This document shows, in pieces, positions 62,051 to 64,000 of a stretch of DNA of 64,000 bases. The stretch is from Gemmatimonadaceae bacterium. Lineage in GTDB: Bacteria; Gemmatimonadota; Gemmatimonadetes; Gemmatimonadales; Gemmatimonadaceae. The stretch is from the NCBI GenBank assembly GCA_030835125.1, contig JAUQWM010000021.1:1-64000 (forward strand), read 5' to 3'. The number at the start of each line of letters is the position of its first letter. Within the stretch, counting starts at the first letter, position 1. The position numbers were made by a program, and so were the translations under genes. Below the pieces are notes generated by a model. It did no database searches, was not told the origin of the DNA, and saw nothing but the letters and a program-made list of their open reading frames with translations.

Positions 62051-62181
62051 GACCACCGCGCCAGTAGAATCAATCGGCTGTAGCGGGTGAAGTGTTACTG
62101 TGCAATCGGAGGCCGCGATTGCACCTTGTGGCCCGTCTGCGCACTCCGCCAGGCACACTGGTGTCGCCAATCGGCAATTTC

Positions 62182-62223
62182 CACTCTGCACTCTGCACTC
62201 TGCACTCTGCACTCTGCACTCTC
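62182..62223. repeat. heptamer array (CACTCTG) abutting a start codon
   Basis: Five perfect CACTCTG units and a final CACTCTC end exactly at the base before GTG 62224. There is no purine-rich ribosome site between the array and the start. Confidence 0.95.
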
Positions 62224-63657
62224 GTGCCTTCTCCCGATCCCGGTCCGCTCCACCTGACACCCGACGCCATGCGCGCCTTCGGGCATCGCGTCGTCGACAT
62301 GATCGTCGATCACGTCGAGACCCTGCGCGATCGGAAGGTCTCGGTCCAGGTGCCGCGCGCCGAACTCGACGCCCGCCTCGGGAGCTTTACCGACGCCCCG
62401 GCGTCGCCTGACGCCGTCCTCGACCTCGTCGAGCGCGACGTGCTGTCGGCGATCACCGCCGTCGACCATCCGCGCTTCTACGCGTTCGTTCCCGGCCCCG
62501 GCGGGTTCGTCGGCGCGATGGGCGACGCGCTCGCGGCGGGCTTCAATGTCTTCGCCGGTCACTGGCTGGCCGCTTCCGGACCGGGCGCCGTGGAACTGCA
62601 GACGATCGAGTTCCTGTGCAACGCCTGCGGATTGCCGCCTGGCGCGGGGGGCTTGTTCGTCAGCGGCGGGTCGATGGCCAACCTGTCCGGGCTCGCGACG
62701 GCACGCACGGTGAAGCTCGGAGGTCCCGATGCATCAGCCGTGGTCTACCTGAGCGACCAGGCCCACAGCTCGATCGCCAAGGGACTCCGCGTACTCGGCT
62801 TTGCGTCGTCGCAGGTGCGCGAGGTCGCCTGCGACGCGAACCTGCGCATGGACGTGGCGGCGCTCGAGCGCGCGATCGCCGAGGACCGTCAGGGAGGTCG
62901 CCGGCCGTTCTGCGTCGTCGCGAGCGCCGGTACGACGAACACCGGCGCGGTGGATCCGCTCCGGGCGATCGCGGTCAGCTGCCGGGCGCACGACCTCTGG
63001 ATGCACGTCGACGGCGCGTACGGTGCCGCGGCCACGCTGGCCGATCGCGGACGGGCGGCACTCGACGGACTCGACCTCGCCGATTCGATCGCGCTGGATC
63101 CGCACAAGTGGCTCTTCCAGCCGTTCGAGATCGGGTGCGTCCTCGTGCGCGACCTGCGGCACCTGCGCCAGAGCTTCTCGGTGCACCCCGAGGACAACGC
63201 CTCCTACCTCGCCGATGTCGGCCGCATGGCGGAACGCGAGGTGGTGTTCTACGAACACGGGATCCAGCTCACCCGCGCCTTCCGCGCCCTCAAGCTGTGG
63301 ATGTCGCTGCGGATCTTCGGCATCGCGGCCTTCCGGGCCGCGATCGATCGTGGCATCCGGCTCGCGGAGGACACGGAGCACCTGCTGCGCGCCGACGGGC
63401 GCTGGGATGTGGTCACGCCGGCGCAACTCGCCGTCGTCACGTTCGCGCCGAGGCTCGGGAACGCCGGCGTGGCCGCATCCAATGCGCGCGTGGAGCGCGC
63501 GGTCGAGCGACTCACCGCCGACGGCTACGCTATGGTGACATCGACCCAGGTTCGCGACCGCACGGTGCTGCGATTCTGCCTCATTCACCCCGATGCGCGG
63601 ATCGAGGAAGTCCGCGAAACCGCCAACCGCCTTGCGACCTACTGTTCCGGCGATTGA
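62224..63657 (+). CDS. group II PLP-dependent decarboxylase (aromatic/acidic amino acid type)
   Basis: A 477-residue pyridoxal-phosphate decarboxylase. GTG 62224 is chosen because it gives a normal N-terminus (PLHLTPDAMRAFGHRVVDMI); the frame is open to 62092, but that part translates the repeat. Motifs: YAFVPGPGGFVGAMGDAL, HWLAASGPGAVELQ, YLSDQAHSSIAKG, HVDGAYGAAATL (PLP Asp) and the Schiff-base Lys in ALDPHKWLFQP. It resembles aromatic-L-amino-acid/DOPA or tyrosine decarboxylases; the substrate cannot be fixed. It follows the LanC-like gene but has its own repeat-containing leader. Confidence 0.9.
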   Translation: MPSPDPGPLHLTPDAMRAFGHRVVDMIVDHVETLRDRKVSVQVPRAELDARLGSFTDAPASPDAVLDLVERDVLSAITAVDHPRFYAFVPGPGGFVGAMGDALAAGFNVFAGHWLAASGPGAVELQTIEFLCNACGLPPGAGGLFVSGGSMANLSGLATARTVKLGGPDASAVVYLSDQAHSSIAKGLRVLGFASSQVREVACDANLRMDVAALERAIAEDRQGGRRPFCVVASAGTTNTGAVDPLRAIAVSCRAHDLWMHVDGAYGAAATLADRGRAALDGLDLADSIALDPHKWLFQPFEIGCVLVRDLRHLRQSFSVHPEDNASYLADVGRMAEREVVFYEHGIQLTRAFRALKLWMSLRIFGIAAFRAAIDRGIRLAEDTEHLLRADGRWDVVTPAQLAVVTFAPRLGNAGVAASNARVERAVERLTADGYAMVTSTQVRDRTVLRFCLIHPDARIEEVRETANRLATYCSGD

Positions 63658-63666
63658 CGCCGCGAA

Positions 63667-64000
63667 CTAGTCGGTCTTCAGGGCTCGCATCGGGTCCACG
63701 CGGCGGGCACGCATGGCTGGCCGAAGCGTGGCCGCCACCGCGGCCAGCACCAGCACGATCGCGGTGGTGGCCAGCACGGCCGGATCGCGCGGTGACGTGT
63801 CGAACAGCAACCCCCGGACGAACCGTCCGGCATAGAGCGCCACCAGGATGCCGCCGGCCATGCCGAGCAGCGCCATCGTCAGGCTCTTGCGCATGATCAG
63901 GCCCACGATGTCCCCCGGCGTCGCGCCAAGGGCCAGCCGCACGCCCACTTCGTGCGTCCGCTGCGCCACCGTGTACGACATCACGCTGTAGAGGCCGAGT
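63667..64000 (-). CDS. ADOP-type ABC transporter permease, C-terminal part (partial)
   Basis: The last 110 codons of a FtsX/MacB-like permease that continues beyond the right edge. LGLYSVMSYTVAQRTHEVGV, RLALGATPGDIVGLIMRKS and the final RPAMRARRVDPMRALKTD are typical of the duplicated permeases common in Acidobacteriota and Gemmatimonadota. Two membrane helices are visible (about LLGMAGGILVALYAG and VLATTAIVLVLAAVAA). It is convergent with the decarboxylase, 9 nt apart. Substrate and ATPase partner lie outside the window. Confidence 0.88.
   Translation of the reverse strand, partial: LGLYSVMSYTVAQRTHEVGVRLALGATPGDIVGLIMRKSLTMALLGMAGGILVALYAGRFVRGLLFDTSPRDPAVLATTAIVLVLAAVAATLRPAMRARRVDPMRALKTD

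Noticed and set aside
62182-62223. Tandem repeats considered as a CRISPR array
   Set aside because: Units are 7 bp with no spacers and no cas genes are present; the same applies to the other heptamer arrays.
62092-62223. N-terminal extension of the PLP decarboxylase
   Set aside because: It would translate the CACTCTG array; the family N-terminus begins after GTG 62224.

Overview
The window is very GC-rich, gene-dense bacterial chromosome carrying about 54 protein genes and no visible rRNA, tRNA, CRISPR or transposon. Several features point to Gemmatimonadota or a near relative: an ADOP-type permease at the right edge, secreted M28 peptidases (one with a glycine-rich insert), CarboxypepD_reg-like secreted proteins, GH57-only glycogen enzymes and frequent GTG/TTG starts. 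The phylum is inferred from gene content, not proven.

Layout. 0.1-9.9 kb: secreted dipeptidase, BsuPI-like lipoprotein, HrpB helicase, Fpg-type glycosylase, an M28 peptidase cut off from its lipoprotein leader by a stop codon, a small membrane protein, a UbiB/ABC1 kinase and MtgA. 9.9-26.6 kb: NamZ-like muramidase (starting 15 nt from divergent mtgA), PAS protein, PepF, nitrilase, DinB, a second BsuPI-like lipoprotein, a small AP2-domain basic protein, AlaX-type editing protein, Vgb-like propeller, second M28 peptidase, HD-GYP protein and a DUF485-ActP pair. 26.6-36.2 kb: an alpha-glucan operon (GlgP, GlgA and three different GH57 proteins). 36.3-46.5 kb: a co-directional block with four ATP-grasp ligases (two tandem paralogues, one RimK-like, one circularly permuted), TerB, two alpha/beta hydrolases, a GCS2/YbdK carboxylate-amine ligase, a class-I gamma-glutamyl hydrolase and an MBL-fold lipoprotein. 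No described pathway is recognised for this combination, so it is the best candidate for an undescribed system. 46.5-49.8 kb: two tandem paralogous secreted CarboxypepD_reg proteins on the minus strand. 49.9-60.5 kb: a cell-surface glycan operon (WecB-like epimerase, membrane glycosyltransferase, degenerate deacetylase fused to a GT2 transferase, FAD oxidoreductase, intact deacetylase, AsnB, WecC-like dehydrogenase). 60.7-64 kb: a Tat-exported LanC-like protein with a Cys-Cys-Gly zinc motif, a group II PLP decarboxylase and the end of an ADOP permease.

Two features cut across genes. First, at least ten gene junctions carry tandem arrays whose unit is always 7 bp but whose word differs by locus. 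On plus-strand genes they are purine-rich or GC-rich at stop codons and pyrimidine-rich directly before start codons, and one pair forms a 41-bp inverted repeat (39/41 matches). Second, most TTA leucine codons lie in the word GTTAGG, which is over-represented among all TTA/TAA trinucleotides here.
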